NCBI GenBank assembly: GCA_002686085.1
Contig: NZAC01000049.1
Span: forward strand, 1-64,000
Length of the DNA: 64,000 nucleotides
DNA from: Roseibacillus sp.
GTDB lineage: Bacteria; Verrucomicrobiota; Verrucomicrobiia; Verrucomicrobiales; Akkermansiaceae
Reading direction: 5' to 3'
Shown: piece after piece, positions 49,173 through 59,700 of the stretch
Layout of the letters: every line of letters starts with the position of its first letter
How positions within the stretch are numbered: the stretch's first letter is position 1
Program-made: the position numbers and the translations under genes
Notes under the pieces: generated by a model
The model's database searches: none
What the model saw: the letters and a program-made list of their open reading frames with translations, nothing else
Told to the model about the DNA's origin: nothing

Positions 49173-51476
49173 TCAGTGTCTGAAGAGAAACTCTTTTGAG
49201 TTGAGAAGGGCCCATGAAATGTCCTCGAGGGCCCCTCGTCTTTCGTTGCCGGGACGATCCGCGATGTGTTGCAGCAGTACTTCCTGTTCCTCAGTAGTCG
49301 GAGGCCTGTTTATTGCCGTCCAGTAGAGCTCAGCCAGAATCTCCTCGGCGCTCAATTTACCGGACAGGAGTTGGTCAAGGCGGTTGCCCTTCGCCTTGAG
49401 AAGAGTGGAGAGGGTCTCTCCACTTGTCATTTCAAAGGCTTGAGCCAGTGAGATTTCATTCAGGCGTTCAGCGTCTGAGTTCAGCAGTCGTGGGGGTTTG
49501 CCAAACAGGTGCAGAAAACGGTCATCATGATGAGGGTTCTTCTCAAGGAACGCGCCCTTGATTCCCGGAAGGGCAAGCGCCCGCTTGATGTTCTCGTATT
49601 GTTTGAATTTTCCAGGTTGGCCGAGTGCAGAGTGAGCGGCATCGAGGAGGACTTCGGCAGGTAGCCTTGTCATGGATGCCCGGGCATAGTTTTCGGAATC
49701 TTCATTATTGGTGCCATCAGCTTCGGTAGAGAGTTGATAGGTGCGAGAGGTTGTGATTCGCAGGATAAGATGTCGCAGGTCGTAGCTGTGGTCAGCGAAA
49801 TCCTTTGCGAGTGCTTCCAGTAACCCGGGGTGGCTGGCCGGGTTGGTGGGGCGGAAGTCATCAACCGGGTTTACCAGACCACGCCCCATCAAGTTGTACC
49901 AGATCCGATTTGCCTGGACCATGGCAAAGAGGGAATTGCTTGGGCCGGTTATCCAATCGGCAAGTTGCTCGAAACGGTCTTGCTCCGCATTCAAGGCAAC
50001 TGCTTCAGATCCCAGAAGTCCCGGCTCAGGTGGTTTTTTACTTCTTGGATCCTTAAACTTCCGCTCTGGGACCAGTTGGACTTCTTGTTCTCCAACGAAG
50101 GTATTCTTGTCGAACTTGTCGCGGCGCTTGTTCTCGATAACCTTGTAGTCAATGCCGTCAAAGAGAGCTGCGAACTTGTAGTATTCATCTTGGGTCCATC
50201 GGTCGAAGGGGTGGTTGTGGCACTTGGCACAACGCAAGCGGGCACCGAGAAAGAGTTGGGCGGTAGCTTCGGAGCGATCGGTTGGATTGCGGAGTGCCCG
50301 ATAGTAGTTAGCTGGAGGATTCTTATAGGTGCTTCCCCGAGCGGTAAGAAGTTCGCGGACGAACTGGTCAATTCCCTTGCCCTGATCAAAGCTTTCGCGC
50401 ATCCAGCCGTGGAAGGCCTCAACCCCGGTGCTGTCGAGGACCTTTTCCTCGTTGCGCAGGAGATCAGACCACTTGAGAGCCCAGAACTGAGAATACTCCG
50501 GTCTTTGGAGGAGTTGCTTAACGAGTGTTTCCCTTTTGTCTTTCGCGGGGTCGGCAACGAAGGAACGAGCTTCTGCAGCCGTAGGTAAGGTCCCAATGAT
50601 ATCAAGGAAGGCGCGTCTGACAAAGGTGGCGTCGTCACACAATCCCGATGGGTTCATGCGGAGACGACGCAGCTTGGTGAAAATGTGCTCGTCGATATAA
50701 TTGAAAGGCACCGGATCATTCCAAGCAAACTCGGGACGCTCAGGGAGAAGGGTGATGCGAGTTGAAACGTGCTTGTTCAAATAACGGGTGAGAACCGTTG
50801 TCTCTCCCGGTTTGAGGAAGGTGACTTTCCCCTTCGGATCTATTTCGGCCAGCAGGTTCGAGAGGCTGTAGGTCGCCCAATAAGTTACGTCGCGTTGCTC
50901 TCCATCTTCGAAGGTCGCCCAAACCCTGAGCTGAAGACTGCGTTGCGGTTCGCTGAAAATGGCAGAATCGGGGGTAACCTCCAGAGAGATCAAGTTGGCT
51001 GCTCCGCCGCTATCATCTTCTGCGCCCTGTGCGATCCAGCGGAGCAAAAGGGAGTATTCCTGCGAATCGACGGCGAAGCGCTCGTTGCCCTTGTGCTCCA
51101 TTTGGAGAGTTGGCTTGCGAAGAATCCAGCTGGCTGCGGGGCTGCTCTTTTTCACCCTTCTTGCGCCTTTCAGAAGAGCCTTATGGTCTTCTGCCGGATT
51201 TTCGCCCCAGAGCGACAGTTTGAGTTCGCCTTTTCCATCCCGATGGCCATGGCAGCCTCCGGTATTGCAGCCGCCCCGGGAAAGGATGGGCATGATGTCG
51301 TTCCGAAAAGAGACGGGCGTTTCTTGCGCAGAGGTGAGATCAATCGGAGACAGGAAAATTCCAAGACACAAATAGACCCGGAAGTGACTCACCATCCCCC
51401 CCAAAGATCGTCTCTGGCAGGCTCGGTTCCAAGTGTAAAGTTTGTGGATGGACCAGTCGTGGTGTGAGACGTGCAT
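49173..51476 (-). CDS. PSD1 / DUF1549-DUF1553 protein with Ig-like (BIG2-type) domain and noncanonical CX4CH motif
   Basis: RNDIMPILSRGGCNTGGCHGHRDGKGELKLSLWGENP; LISLEVTPDSAIFSEPQRSLQLRVWATFEDGEQRDVTYWATYS; CAKCHNHPFDRWTQDEYYKFAALFDG; ILAELYWTAINRPPTTEE. Start may be at the internal MVSHFRVYLCLGIFLS. Confidence 0.9.
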   Translation of the reverse strand: MHVSHHDWSIHKLYTWNRACQRRSLGGMVSHFRVYLCLGIFLSPIDLTSAQETPVSFRNDIMPILSRGGCNTGGCHGHRDGKGELKLSLWGENPAEDHKALLKGARRVKKSSPAASWILRKPTLQMEHKGNERFAVDSQEYSLLLRWIAQGAEDDSGGAANLISLEVTPDSAIFSEPQRSLQLRVWATFEDGEQRDVTYWATYSLSNLLAEIDPKGKVTFLKPGETTVLTRYLNKHVSTRITLLPERPEFAWNDPVPFNYIDEHIFTKLRRLRMNPSGLCDDATFVRRAFLDIIGTLPTAAEARSFVADPAKDKRETLVKQLLQRPEYSQFWALKWSDLLRNEEKVLDSTGVEAFHGWMRESFDQGKGIDQFVRELLTARGSTYKNPPANYYRALRNPTDRSEATAQLFLGARLRCAKCHNHPFDRWTQDEYYKFAALFDGIDYKVIENKRRDKFDKNTFVGEQEVQLVPERKFKDPRSKKPPEPGLLGSEAVALNAEQDRFEQLADWITGPSNSLFAMVQANRIWYNLMGRGLVNPVDDFRPTNPASHPGLLEALAKDFADHSYDLRHLILRITTSRTYQLSTEADGTNNEDSENYARASMTRLPAEVLLDAAHSALGQPGKFKQYENIKRALALPGIKGAFLEKNPHHDDRFLHLFGKPPRLLNSDAERLNEISLAQAFEMTSGETLSTLLKAKGNRLDQLLSGKLSAEEILAELYWTAINRPPTTEEQEVLLQHIADRPGNERRGALEDISWALLNSKEFLFRH

Positions 51477-51576
51477 GCGGGAGGTGGAAGGCAGAGTGAC
51501 TTAAAATAAAGACCGATGACAAAGTTCTGATTGAAACATTCGATCTGATGGATTCGTATGACGGCAACCTATCGCC

Positions 51577-52623
51577 ATGCTTTTAACCTCCTCTTTCAGA
51601 ATAACATTGGTCGCTGCCTGTTTGGCAGGAAACTCCTTCGGGCAACTGTGGACCGATGCGGCGGATAAAACACTTCCCCTGGACTTCCAGATTCAGGGAG
51701 AATATGCAGGTAAGAAAATGGGAGCTCAGGTCATCGCTCTAGGCAAAGGAAGGTTTCATGCGGTGATGTATCCCGGGGGATTGCCAGGTGCTGGTTGGGA
51801 TGGGCAGAACAAGTCTCTTTTGGATGGGAAGCTGGAAGGGGATAAGGCGTTATTTACCGCTGCAGCAGGCTCAAGAAGTTACATGGCTCGTGAGGCAGAT
51901 AAGTTCAGTGCTACCCGCAACTTTCCTCCGAAGGGTCATAAACCATACAGTGGATCGATTTCGAAGGGCGTGTTTTCTGGGTCTTCCTCAACGGGAGCTC
52001 AATTCTCTCTTAAGCGGATAGTCCGGAAGTCTCCCTCCCTCGGAGCAAAGCCTCCTCGTGATGCCGTCGTTCTCTTTGACGGGACCAAAGAGAGTATGAA
52101 GAACTGGCAGGGAGGTCGCTTTGATGAAAAGACGGGCTTACTCAACACCGATGGGAATGACATCCGGACCAAGCAAAAGTTTCTCAATTATATCATGCAT
52201 GTGGAATTCATGCTTCCATTCAAGCCCGATGCTCGGAGTCAGGGGCGTGGAAACAGTGGGTTCTATCAGGTGGATATGTATGAGATGCAAATCCTCGACT
52301 CCTTCGGCCTCATGGGTTTGAACAACGAGTGCGGGGGAATTTATCAGAAGGCTGATTCAAAGGTGAATATGTGCCTTCCTCCTCTTCAATGGCAGGTCTA
52401 CGATGTCGATTTTAATTCGGCGGTTATGAAGGATGCGAAGAAAGTAAGTAATGCCGTTCTTACTGCCCGGCTCAATGGAGTAACGATTCATGAAAAGCTT
52501 CAGATTAACGGTAAAACGGGTGGTGCTCGTGGAGAGCCTGAGGGCACTCCTGGCGTGATCAAGCTACAGGGCCACGGGAACCCCCTGCAGTTTCGCAACG
52601 TGTGGCTTCTTCCAAAAAAATAG
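51577..52623 (+). CDS. DUF1080 protein with an extra N-terminal domain
   Basis: GAQVIALGKGRFHAVMYPGGLPGAGWDGQNKSLLDGKLEG then DAVVLFDGTKESMKNWQGG; NSGFYQVDMYEMQILDSFG; NPLQFRNVWLLPKK. Confidence 0.88.
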   Translation: MLLTSSFRITLVAACLAGNSFGQLWTDAADKTLPLDFQIQGEYAGKKMGAQVIALGKGRFHAVMYPGGLPGAGWDGQNKSLLDGKLEGDKALFTAAAGSRSYMAREADKFSATRNFPPKGHKPYSGSISKGVFSGSSSTGAQFSLKRIVRKSPSLGAKPPRDAVVLFDGTKESMKNWQGGRFDEKTGLLNTDGNDIRTKQKFLNYIMHVEFMLPFKPDARSQGRGNSGFYQVDMYEMQILDSFGLMGLNNECGGIYQKADSKVNMCLPPLQWQVYDVDFNSAVMKDAKKVSNAVLTARLNGVTIHEKLQINGKTGGARGEPEGTPGVIKLQGHGNPLQFRNVWLLPKK

Positions 52624-52718
52624 GGAAGAATTCGTTTTCGATAAGTGCGCGATCATCTCGACAGTGTCTCGAGGCGTATTAATTTTGACCCGTTGCTACG
52701 TATCTGTCACCTGAGACA

Positions 52719-54110
52719 ATGGCTCGCAAAGAACAGAGGTCGCCGAGGACTACAGGAATGCTGATATCAGCATTGCTCGCTCTGCTAGCTCTGGAATGCG
52801 CTGCTGCGGCTAAGCCGAATATTCTGTTTATCCTTATCGACGATATGGGGTGGATGGACTTGGGCTGTCAGGGAAACCCTCACCTGAAAACCCCGAATAT
52901 CGACAGGTTTGCGACGGAGGGAATCCGGTTTACGGATGCTTATGCGCCGGCGCCCGTATGCTCCCCGACAAGGGCGGCGCTCATGACCGGGCATTCCCCG
53001 GCGCGCCTGCACCTCACCAATCATCTACCTCATCAGGATCGGTTTACCCCGCCGGAGTCGAAGCTTTTACCGGCGGAAATGAGAGACCATCTCCCGCTTG
53101 AGTATACCACGATCGCAGAGCGTCTCCGGGATGAAGCAGGATACGCCACCGCCTTCATTGGGAAATGGCATCTCTACAAGGGCCGGGAGGAAAAGTTCGC
53201 GGCTCAGTTTCAGGGTTTTGATATTAACATCGGGGGTTGCTCCTACGGGGGGCCGCCCACCTTTTTCGATCCCTACCGGATTCCGTTTCTCACAGATCGC
53301 AAGGAGGGGGAATATCTTCCAGATCGGCTGGCAGACGAAACGATCAGCTTCATGCGGAAGCAGGTGCAGGCAAAGAAACCATTCTATGTCGCCCTATGGA
53401 ATTATACCGTACACTGGCCGATGGAGGCTCCTGCGGAGTTTGTCACAAAGTGGGCTGACAAGCCAAAGGTGGGCTACAATCACAAGATTTACCCGGCAAT
53501 GTTGGAAACGATGGACCTTGCCATTGCGCGTGTTCTCGGAGAGCTCGAGCGGTTGAAAATCGAGGAGGAAACGTTCGTGGTCTTCACCTCGGACAATGGG
53601 CCGTTCGGGGGGGTGGGTGATGCGCGTCCGCTCCGGGGAGATAAAGGGCATCTTTACGAGGGAGGGATCCGGGTGCCACTGATTGTGCGGTGGCCGGGAA
53701 AGGTGGCGGCGGGGAAGGTCCGTGAGGACCCCGTCATTCTTACGGATTTTTATCCGACCCTGCTCGAGGTGGCGGGCCTGAAGACGAGGAAGCACTACCC
53801 CGGGGATGGCGAAAGCCTCCTGCCCCTCCTGACAGACAAGGGGGATCTGGAGCGGGATGCTCTCTTCTGGCATTATCCTAATTTTGCCTTTCACCGGGAC
53901 AATCGGCTGGGAAGTGCCATTCGGATGGGAGACTACAAGCTCATTGAGTTTTTTGATCGCAACGAGGTGGAACTCTATAATCTCAGGGTAGATCTCGGGG
54001 AAAAAAAGAATCTCGCGGGGGTTGAAGCAGGGCGCGTGCAGGAGATGCGAAAGCGCCTGAGCCGCTGGAGGGAGGAGAGTAGTGCTCGCATGCCTCGGCC
54101 GAGGGAGTGA
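52719..54110 (+). CDS. Sulfatase (arylsulfatase A-like)
   Basis: KPNILFILIDDMGWMDLGCQGNPHLKTPNIDRFATEGIRFTDAYAPAPVCSPTRAALMTG; CSPTR at 52959..52973; FTSDNGPFGGVGDARPLRGDKGHLYEGGIRVPLIVRWPG. Confidence 0.96.
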   Translation: MARKEQRSPRTTGMLISALLALLALECAAAAKPNILFILIDDMGWMDLGCQGNPHLKTPNIDRFATEGIRFTDAYAPAPVCSPTRAALMTGHSPARLHLTNHLPHQDRFTPPESKLLPAEMRDHLPLEYTTIAERLRDEAGYATAFIGKWHLYKGREEKFAAQFQGFDINIGGCSYGGPPTFFDPYRIPFLTDRKEGEYLPDRLADETISFMRKQVQAKKPFYVALWNYTVHWPMEAPAEFVTKWADKPKVGYNHKIYPAMLETMDLAIARVLGELERLKIEEETFVVFTSDNGPFGGVGDARPLRGDKGHLYEGGIRVPLIVRWPGKVAAGKVREDPVILTDFYPTLLEVAGLKTRKHYPGDGESLLPLLTDKGDLERDALFWHYPNFAFHRDNRLGSAIRMGDYKLIEFFDRNEVELYNLRVDLGEKKNLAGVEAGRVQEMRKRLSRWREESSARMPRPRE

Positions 54111-54179
54111 GCCAGCGTCTTCAAGTCCGAAGGGGCAGTGAATCCGATCGGGATGCTTTTACTTGGAGCTCTCGATGAG

Positions 54180-55841
54180 TCAGGCCCCGGGAGAGGGCGG
54201 GGGAACCTGAGGAGACGCTTTGGAAGGGTGTGTCTTTTTGCCATTCAGCATCGTTCCGATCAGGGTATAGCGCACAAGGTATCGATAGGTAAGAAGCAGG
54301 AAGGCAAAGGTGACCAGACAGAGCAGGGTCAGCTTGAGGGAGCTGGGAAGGTTCCAGCGTGAGATCAGGGCCTGGAGCATCATGATAAGAGGGAGGTGTG
54401 CGAGATACATCCAGTAGGAGGCATCCGAGACGAAACGTACTCCCTTGTTCTCGCGCGAGAAGAAGCTTCGAAACAGGCCGATGAAGGCGAGGATCATGAC
54501 CCATGCGAAGAGGGCTGCGCAGAGGCTGTAGACGACACGCTGCTCTCCCACGGGAACCTGCTGAAAAAGATGAATCCCATAGATCCCTAGTGGAACAGCA
54601 GCAACCAGCAGTAACGGCCACCACCGGCCGGCCTGACCTTCGAATTCGGGGCGGCCGAAGCATACTGCGCCGTAGCCAAAGAAGATGGCATAATAGAACA
54701 ACTTGGGTGGCCACGGGAGAATCCCCATCGCGGTATCAGGTCCAAAGGACTGAGTCATGAAGTACTGCGCGCAGGCCGTCAAGGGGACTAAAGCAAGGAG
54801 CGCGACCGGAGGCCGGAGGAGCCAACCCGGAAGTGAGGGAGTTCCGAGGGCCTTGAGGGTCAGGGTGGCTAAGGCGAATCCCGCAACCAGCATGAGAAGA
54901 TAGTAGAGAAACCAAAGGTGGGCAGTGAGGGGGAACATGGTGAGAAACATGTACAGGCCCTTGAGTTCATTTAGCGCGGCGGTGGATTCTTTGCCGGTGG
55001 CGCCACTTGCGATCAGGATTGGTTCAAGCTGTTCTCTTCCGGCCAGCACTTCCCTGCGGTCGACGGTGACATTGAGCATTCCGGAGATGATTTCGACTGT
55101 ATCCCAACTCTCCCGCAAGCTGTCGAGGGGGGTCTTTCCCTCCCAGGAACGGACATTCACTTGTGCGCCCTCGTCGAGGAGGAGTTTGGCAATTGCGGTT
55201 CGACCAAGAAAGGCAGCGCCATGCAGCGCAGTATGGCCCCCCTCGTCGGTTTGATCCGGGGTGGCGCCAAATTCAAGGAGGGTCTTGGCGCACTCACTCT
55301 GGTTATGCCAGACGGCGACCATCAGGGCGCTCTGGTCTGCCCGATCGGTCTGATTAGGGTCTGCACCCTGCTCCAGCTCGTGAGTTAGTTGTGCAATATT
55401 TCCCTCGTGCAGAGCGGTCCAAAAGGTGGTCTCTCCGGCAGTCCTCTGAGGCCCGACTTGAAAGCTTTTGCCCAGCTCGTCGGCGACCCATACCAGAGGA
55501 ATGATAATGATTCCACCGACAACGAGCGGCAGGAGAATGCGCTGGACGCGGTGGAGAAGCAGGGAGCCAAGACCTTTCCGCCTCCACAGCATGGTGGTGA
55601 AGTATCCGCTGATGAGGAAAAATAGGGGCATGCGGAACCCGTGGATGGCCTGGTTGGCCCATTCGTAGGCCTCATGCTGGTAGAGGTCCTGGGCGGGCCA
55701 GTAAGGATTGGCGAAAAACGAGAGAAGACCGTGCATGACGATCCCGAGCAGCATGGCGGTGGCCCGCAGGGCATCGAGGTGGTGGTGGCGGGGGGATCCG
55801 ATCACGGCGGCATCTTTTGCCGGTGTTACGAGGGAGGACAA
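54180..55841 (-). CDS. Acyltransferase-3 family (OpgC/MdoC-like) membrane protein with ankyrin repeats inserted between TM segments
   Basis: HHHLDALRATAMLLGIVMHGLLSFF, FRMPLFFLISGYFTTMLWRRKG, AHLWFLYYLLMLVAG, YWMYLAHLPLIMMLQ; ankyrin block about 54987..55430. Confidence 0.85.
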   Translation of the reverse strand: MSSLVTPAKDAAVIGSPRHHHLDALRATAMLLGIVMHGLLSFFANPYWPAQDLYQHEAYEWANQAIHGFRMPLFFLISGYFTTMLWRRKGLGSLLLHRVQRILLPLVVGGIIIIPLVWVADELGKSFQVGPQRTAGETTFWTALHEGNIAQLTHELEQGADPNQTDRADQSALMVAVWHNQSECAKTLLEFGATPDQTDEGGHTALHGAAFLGRTAIAKLLLDEGAQVNVRSWEGKTPLDSLRESWDTVEIISGMLNVTVDRREVLAGREQLEPILIASGATGKESTAALNELKGLYMFLTMFPLTAHLWFLYYLLMLVAGFALATLTLKALGTPSLPGWLLRPPVALLALVPLTACAQYFMTQSFGPDTAMGILPWPPKLFYYAIFFGYGAVCFGRPEFEGQAGRWWPLLLVAAVPLGIYGIHLFQQVPVGEQRVVYSLCAALFAWVMILAFIGLFRSFFSRENKGVRFVSDASYWMYLAHLPLIMMLQALISRWNLPSSLKLTLLCLVTFAFLLLTYRYLVRYTLIGTMLNGKKTHPSKASPQVPPPSPGA

Positions 55842-55903
55842 GAAGGGAGTAGAGAATCTTCCCTTGATCTCACGTTGCGGGTGCCCGGAAGGTAAGGTAG
55901 GAG

Positions 55904-56731
55904 ATGCGAATGCTACGGTTTTTACTGATTCTTGTGATGGGTTTGTCAGCGAGTCTTCGGCTTGTAAGCGCGGAGGTTGCGGAGGATGGATACATTCGTG
56001 AGAACAATATTGCCTATCGCGACAAGAATTCTCCCGGGTGGGATGAGTATATGAAGGAACGCTGTGTGCTGGATCTGTATCGGCCGGCGGGGAAACAAGG
56101 ATATTCCACGGTAGTATGGTTTCACGGTGGAGGGTTGCGTGGGGGAAACAAGGCGGTACCGTGGCAGTTGCAGAAAAAGGGTATTGCGGTGGTGGCGGTG
56201 AATTACCGGCTGTTTCCGCAGGTAGAGTGCCCAGCCTATATCGAGGATGCGGCTGCTGCAGTCGCGTGGACCTTCAAGAATATTCAGCGTTATGGAGGAG
56301 ACCCCGGAGCCATTCATGTTTCCGGCCACTCAGCAGGGGGCTACCTCACCAGCATGGTAGGACTGGATAAGAGCTACCTGGCGGATCACGGAATTGATGC
56401 AGACCGAATCGCTTCTCTCGTTCCCTTCAGTGGGCACACTATTACCCACTTCACTCCCCGGGAGGAGAGGGGTATCAGTGACAGGCGGGCGATTGTCGAC
56501 AAGTTCGCGCCTTTGTTTCATGTCCGGGAGGATTCACCGCCGCTAGTGCTGATCACCGGAGACCGGGAGCTTGAGCTACTAGGGCGTTACGAGGAAAATG
56601 CGTATTTCTGGCGAATGATGCAGGTGGCGGGACACAAGCGAACCCAACTCCATGAGCTGGGAGGATTTGATCATGGAGGGATGGCTGCGCCAGCGTTCGG
56701 AATTCTTTTGAAAGTCCTACGAAGGAAGTAA
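55904..56731 (+). CDS. Exported alpha/beta hydrolase (lipase/esterase, HGGG type)
   Basis: VVWFHGGGLRGGNKAVPWQLQKKGIAVVAVNYRLFPQ; IHVSGHSAGGYLTSMVGLD; GGFDHGGM. Confidence 0.9.
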   Translation: MRMLRFLLILVMGLSASLRLVSAEVAEDGYIRENNIAYRDKNSPGWDEYMKERCVLDLYRPAGKQGYSTVVWFHGGGLRGGNKAVPWQLQKKGIAVVAVNYRLFPQVECPAYIEDAAAAVAWTFKNIQRYGGDPGAIHVSGHSAGGYLTSMVGLDKSYLADHGIDADRIASLVPFSGHTITHFTPREERGISDRRAIVDKFAPLFHVREDSPPLVLITGDRELELLGRYEENAYFWRMMQVAGHKRTQLHELGGFDHGGMAAPAFGILLKVLRRK

Positions 56732-56799
56732 ACGGAGGGGCGCAGGGTGCAGGATAATGCAGTTTTTTGAGGTGGTAGATCCAATCCACAGGCAATTCC

Positions 56800-59700
56800 T
56801 TGTGGGTAAGGATCGAGGTGCTTAGCATTTCAACTGTGAAAGTTGTGAGTCACGTAGGCGCCATCATGGCCTGGATGTCTGTTTTGCTTCCAGCGGGAGC
56901 GGCTGAGGTGCTCGAACTCAGGAAGGGCGATGTTGTTGCCTTCGTGGGTGGAACGGACCTTATTGATATCCAGAAGGAGGGCCGACTGGAGTCTGCCCTT
57001 ACGATGAAGTGGAAAGAGAATGCCCCGCTCTTCCGTGATTTTGCGTGGGACGGGGACACCGTCTACCATCAGAGCGCGGAGCGGGAGAGGTGGAGGGAGG
57101 AAGCCTTCGGTAACTGGGATGACCAGCTGAAGCGTGCCGGGGCGACGGTAGTGATTGCTCAGTTCGGGAAGATGGAGTCCTTTGATGGGGAGAAACGTGT
57201 CGATGACTTTGTCGAGGCCTATGGCAACTTTCTGGACCGCGTGGGGAAAGGAAGAAGACTTGTTCTGCTCGAACCTGCTCCCATGCAGTGGAAGGGTGCT
57301 GCCGAACGTGCCGCGTTGCCAGCCTATGTTGCTGCCATCGTGAAGCTCGCGAAGGAGCGAAAGATTCCTTTCGTCTCTGGAAGTGGAAAGGATATGGTGG
57401 CGTCGTTCATTGAGCAGCTTTGTGGGAATCCTGAGCCCGGTGGCAAGGCCTATGAGTTAATGTGCGCTACAGTTGCGGAAAAGCATCGGCTCTGGTGTGA
57501 ATACTGGCGCCCTGCCAACTGGAAGTGCATCTTTGGTGATGACAGCCGGAGAATTTTCGCCAAGGCCGCTTATGGTCTGCCATCGATTCAGGAGGAGTGG
57601 GCCAGCTATCCCGCATTGATTGCAGAGGTCGAGAAAGCCATCTTTTCCGGCAAGCCATGGACTGCGCCGGCAGCGCCAGAGTTAACGGGTTCCGGGGAGG
57701 CTGAGATAAAAAAAGAATTGGATAGTTTTGAAGTTCTCGAGGGTTTTGAAGTCAACCTCTTTGCCGACGAGTCCCTGGGCGTAAGAAATCCCCTTTCGGT
57801 GCGGTGGGACGCTAGTGGCCGAATGTATGTGGCTTGCTCGGATGTCTATCCTCAGATTGAAGCTGGGGTGAAAGGGTATGATCGTGTGATCGCTCTGCGT
57901 GACACTGATCACGATGGAAAGGCAGATGAGTCGGTGGTATTTGCAGAGGATTTGTTGATTCCCACGGGAATGGAGGTCGGGCCGGACCGGCTGTATATTG
58001 GTCAGGGGCCCGATTTGCTTACCCTGAGAGATACAGATGGAGATGGTATTTCGGACGAAAGGGTAACGCTTCTGACTGGGTTTGGAAATGGGGACTCTCA
58101 TCAGACCAGCAATTCCTTTGTCTGGAGTCCTGGGGGAGAACTCTGGTGGTGTCAGGGAGATGGGATCGAGTCCCGGGTAGAGACCCCTTTTGGAGTGTCC
58201 TCCCTGTTTCAGGCTGGAGCTTACCGGATGCGGCCGCGGGAGTTGCGGCTTGATCCACTGCTGGATGATTTCATGGGGCCAGGGAATCCATGGGGAATCG
58301 CTTTCGACGACTTTGGACAATCCTTCATTATAGATGGAGCAGGCGGGGTATCGTTCCTTACGCCAGCATCGATCCCTGCGAAGCGCCGCCTGCGACTTCC
58401 GAGAATTGGTAATCCCGGAGGCTACTGCGGCATCGATTGTCTCGGGGCTGGGAACCTGCCCAGCGAGATGCAGGGGCAGTTTGTTATCGGGGACTATAAG
58501 AAGAATCAGGTTAGTCGTTTTGAGACCAAGGAGGATGGAGCCGGTTTCAAACTGGAGTGGAAGAGTCCGTTGTTACGATCGAAGCATCGAAACTTCCGGC
58601 CTATCGATGTCAAAGTGGGTCCTGATGGAGCGATTTATATTGTGGACTGGTATAATCCGATCACCTGTCATCAGGACGATTTTTATCGTCATCCCGAGCG
58701 GGATAAGACTCATGGGCGAATCTGGCGAGTAACACCCATCAAAGGGCCAGTGAAGCCACCGGTTCTTCTGGATGCCAGTCTCACTCATTTGCTTGAGGCT
58801 CTGAAGGCTCCAGAGCGTTGGACACGACTGAAAGCGAAGCAGGTGCTTGCAACCCGTAAACCGGAGGAAGTTCAGGAAGCGGTGCGGGAATGGAGTCGTT
58901 CGCCGGACCTCGCGGGTCGGGATTTGCTTGAGGCGGTGAGTGTGCTGGAGTGGGTTGGGCGACCGGATGAGGCCGTCCTTGGCCTTCTTCTGGCCTCCCC
59001 GGACCACCGTGCGCGGGCTTACGGAGTCAGGATCCTTGGCAGGTGGAGCCAGAAGCTTGGAAATCTTCATGAGCTTCTCGTGAAGACGGCGAGGGACTCT
59101 CATCCTTTGGTGCGAATGGAGGCCGTGCTTGCCGCAGGACAATCCTCCAGTGCCGAGTCGGTTCTTGTTTCTGCAGCCGCAGCAGAGTCAAAACGCGATC
59201 GGTGGATCGAGTATGCCTTTTCGCAGGCGGTTCACCACAGCAAACGGTTCTGGTTGCCAGCTCTGCGAGCTGGGCAACTCAATTTTGCCGGCGTCCGTGG
59301 AGGCTTAGCAGCGGTTCTTGGGGCCTCTGACTCACGAGGTGTTCTAGAGGAAATCCGCAAGATTCTTAACGGGGACAGGATTGAGAAAGAGGCTTGGGAT
59401 GGTCTTGCGCTGACTTTGGCTGCTCTTGGAGAGGAGGATGACCTGCGGGTAATCTTGAACTCAGATCAGATCAGCCTGGCCCTTCTGCAGGCGATGAGGG
59501 AGCGGGACCGCCCGGAATTTGATGTCATGCCTCCTCTTGGGCGAGCCCTGTATCATGCCGATCCTGAGAGGCGGATTGCGGCCGTGGAGCTCGCGGCCCA
59601 CTGGAAAGTGAAGGAATTGTATAAACCAGTTCGGAAATTCGCTGAAGGTATAGGTGTTGATTCTGGCTTACGGGACGTCGCATTGAGGTCTTTAGGTGCT

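Noticed and set aside
49830-50588. 252-aa and nearby 232-aa (50769..51467) plus-strand ORFs
   Set aside because: Antisense to the PSD1 gene 49173..51476; shadow ORFs of a GC-rich coding sequence.
6545-54110. Bacteroidetes-style polysaccharide utilisation locus
   Set aside because: Sulfatases, GH and esterases are present, but no SusC/SusD-like genes or hybrid two-component regulator; gene strands are mixed.
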